Under the pieces are notes generated by a model. It was not told where the DNA came from, did no database searches, and was given only the letters and a program-made list of their open reading frames with translations. The position numbers and the translations under genes were made by a program. This document shows, piece by piece, positions 62,433 through 64,000 of a stretch of 64,000 nt of DNA. Source of the DNA: Ahrensia sp. (GTDB lineage Bacteria; Pseudomonadota; Alphaproteobacteria; Rhizobiales; Rhizobiaceae); NCBI GenBank assembly GCA_002698425.1, contig NZXU01000046.1:1-64000 (forward strand), given 5' to 3'. Position 1 is the stretch's first letter. Each line of letters starts with the position of its first letter.

Positions 62433-64000
62433 TTAGCGAAACTCGAAGATTGAGCGGAACACGCCGGGCGCGATCGCGGAGAGCGGATTGACCGTGATCT
62501 TCGGTTTTTTCATGTCGCCTTCGAGCAGATAGGTCACGCCGATCAGCGCCCTGTCGCGGCCGTTGCCGAGCACCAGCCCGAGGATCGGAATACCCGGGAG
62601 CAGGCTGTTGGCCGCGTAGGCGGGCATGAAGGTGCCGGCGATGCGCATCCGGTCGTTCTTGTCGTAGAGCGTGCCCCTGAAGGTCGAGCCGACCAGCGGG
62701 CCGCGAATGGCCCCGTCCTTGATGTCCAGCCGATAGGGAGAAATGGTCAGCGTCGCGGATGCGCGGTCGAACTCGACCTCGCGCGTGTCGATGTCGCGCC
62801 TGATCGCCTCGTTCAGGCTGGCTCCCCCGTCCGATTTCGACGAAACCAGCGCGTTCAGCCTCGGCTCGTCGAAAATGCGGAAATCCGTCATGTCCGCCGT
62901 TCCGGTCAGCGTGTCTTCGCCGACGGCCTTGAGCGAGAGGTTCATAATGCCGCCGCGAACCTGGCCGTAAATATCGAGGAAGCGCAGGATCTCACCCGCA
63001 TCTAGAGACTCGCCCCTGATCGTGCGTTTGGCGGCCGCGCCCTTCAGCGCCACCGAAATAGGGAAGCCGCTGCGGGTCATGGCCGTCGCCGTTACCTCGA
63101 CGACGTCGCTGCCGTCATATTGCATGCGAACCTTGACGTCGCGCAGATACTCGTCGCCGAAGCCGGTCACCTTGCCGATCGACGCATTGAGCTCCACGGG
63201 AACGCCTTCCTCGTGCTCCTTCGCCTTCAAGGTCTCGCGGACATGGCGAATGAGCGCGCGCGCGTCGAAGGACTTTCCGGTGACATTGACAAGGAAGCCC
63301 TTGCCCTTGGCCTCGACATCGACCGCGACATCGTCGCCCTTGTTCAGCTTGACCTTGGCGAAGCGGGCGTTCTGCAGGCCGTCCTTGCCCACCGTGATGT
63401 CGCCCTCGGCGGAAAAGCTCGGCCCGTCCAGCTTGAATTCGTTGATGCGGGTCTCGTCGTCCGACAGGACGAGATCGAAACTCGTCTTTGCGTCGATCCC
63501 GCTTCCCTTGGACCAGCCGATCCAGGGCAGCGACAGTTTCGCGCGGGACAGATCCGCTTCGACAGCCATCGGCTCGCCCTCCTCGCCCGACTTGACGCTC
63601 ACCGGCGTGGTGCCGAACACCAGCGTGTCCAGCCCGGATGCGATGCGTTTGCGGTCGTCGTCTGTCAGGTTCAGCACGATGTCGCGCGAGGATTGCGAGA
63701 CGCCGCCAAAGGGCTGGACCATGACAATGTTGGCGGGAACGCCGTCGATCTTGCCGCTGACGTCGATATCCGCCTGGGTCCGGTCGATGACGATCCGGCC
63801 GTCCATCTCGGACAGCATCCGCCCCTCGAACGGCGTCGAAATCGCCGCATCCTTGAGGTCGAGAATGACATTCCATTCGAGCGGCGGCGTATCCTCGCGC
63901 GGATTGAGGACGAACTGCATCGTCACGCGCGCATCGGCAAGGCCGGACAGCTCATCCGGCTCGTAGTCGCGATACTGCTGGGCGCTGATCGGCCGATAGG
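62433..64000 (-). CDS. AsmA-like / DUF3971 protein, 5' part beyond the window
   Basis: The frame is open from the stop at 62433 to the window edge, 522 codons, so the start lies outside; GTG 63926 is only an internal codon. The sequence is beta-rich with repeated amphipathic strands (GRIVIDRTQADIDVSGKIDGVPANIVMV and similar) and a C-terminal AsmA-type end (GTFMPAYAANSLLPGIPILGLVLGNGRDRALIGVTYLLEG). Such proteins span the periplasm and are linked to phospholipid transport to the outer membrane. No signal sequence is visible because the N-terminus is missing. Confidence 0.85.
   Translation of the reverse strand, partial: YRPISAQQYRDYEPDELSGLADARVTMQFVLNPREDTPPLEWNVILDLKDAAISTPFEGRMLSEMDGRIVIDRTQADIDVSGKIDGVPANIVMVQPFGGVSQSSRDIVLNLTDDDRKRIASGLDTLVFGTTPVSVKSGEEGEPMAVEADLSRAKLSLPWIGWSKGSGIDAKTSFDLVLSDDETRINEFKLDGPSFSAEGDITVGKDGLQNARFAKVKLNKGDDVAVDVEAKGKGFLVNVTGKSFDARALIRHVRETLKAKEHEEGVPVELNASIGKVTGFGDEYLRDVKVRMQYDGSDVVEVTATAMTRSGFPISVALKGAAAKRTIRGESLDAGEILRFLDIYGQVRGGIMNLSLKAVGEDTLTGTADMTDFRIFDEPRLNALVSSKSDGGASLNEAIRRDIDTREVEFDRASATLTISPYRLDIKDGAIRGPLVGSTFRGTLYDKNDRMRIAGTFMPAYAANSLLPGIPILGLVLGNGRDRALIGVTYLLEGDMKKPKITVNPLSAIAPGVFRSIFEFR

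Noticed and set aside
62433..63926. Complete 497-aa gene starting at GTG 63926
   Set aside because: The frame stays open to the window edge without a start-like context, so the gene is truncated by the window.

Overview
The window is GC-rich alphaproteobacterial chromosome, most likely Hyphomicrobiales (Rhizobiales). The evidence is the suf operon order (cysteine desulfurase-sufB-sufC-sufD-sufS-sufT-sufA), a tyrS-anmK neighbourhood, a candidate Irr/ICE iron box, and the dominance of LysR, GntR and POT-type ABC genes. Nearly all long antisense reading frames are high-GC shadows of these genes.

Positions 1-45,932 form an accessory catabolic region devoted to opening and deaminating cyclic amides, imides or N-heterocycles. 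(a) 1-4,748, plus strand: end of a probable 2Fe-2S subunit, a form II molybdenum hydroxylase large subunit, its FAD subunit, an arylformamidase-like hydrolase and a CoxG protein. (b) 4,749-5,167: no intact gene, but a decayed IS3-type remnant. (c) 15,250-5,168, minus strand: hyuA-hyuB-amidase followed by a hydratase, a class III CoA-transferase, an acyl-CoA dehydrogenase and an MmgE/PrpD protein. With the divergent LysR and CitE-like lyase (15,491-17,303), this matches the known bacterial itaconate (C5-dicarboxylate) degradation set. (d) 27,999-17,339, minus strand: a POT-type ABC transporter with two ATPases, two permeases and one Tat-exported binding protein, two SDR dehydrogenases, a NodB-fold cyclic-imidase-like hydrolase, a small CxxC protein, and a single frame encoding a CobW GTPase joined to an amidase. 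A GntR regulator with two winged helices is divergent. (e) 35,731-29,260, minus strand: pxpA, biotin carrier, biotin carboxylase, pxpB, pxpC, bioY, a cupin and a leaderless binding protein. This is a split, urea-carboxylase-like lactam-opening system with its own biotin importer. (f) 36,975-45,932: a second hyuB-hyuA pair with LysR and AraC regulators, another LysR, a cyclase, a third amidase and an isochorismatase-type hydrolase resembling N-carbamoylsarcosine amidohydrolase.

A tRNA-Thr(UGU) gene at 46,193-46,268 separates this region from ordinary core genes. Its 3' end faces the catabolic side, as expected for an integration site, but no integrase is visible.

Positions 46,363-64,000 are housekeeping: nadK, a fasciclin protein, a DEAD-box helicase, the suf operon, an alpha/beta hydrolase, a GT39 glycosyltransferase, anmK, tyrS and a truncated AsmA-like gene. 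The suf operon is interrupted between sufB and sufC by a small GIY-YIG nuclease gene flanked by two direct copies of a composite inverted repeat.

The most interesting signals are the hyu/amidase genes co-oriented with a C5-dicarboxylate CoA pathway, the CobW-amidase fusion beside a putative imidase, the repeat-flanked GIY-YIG gene inside suf, and the split biotin-dependent Pxp cluster.
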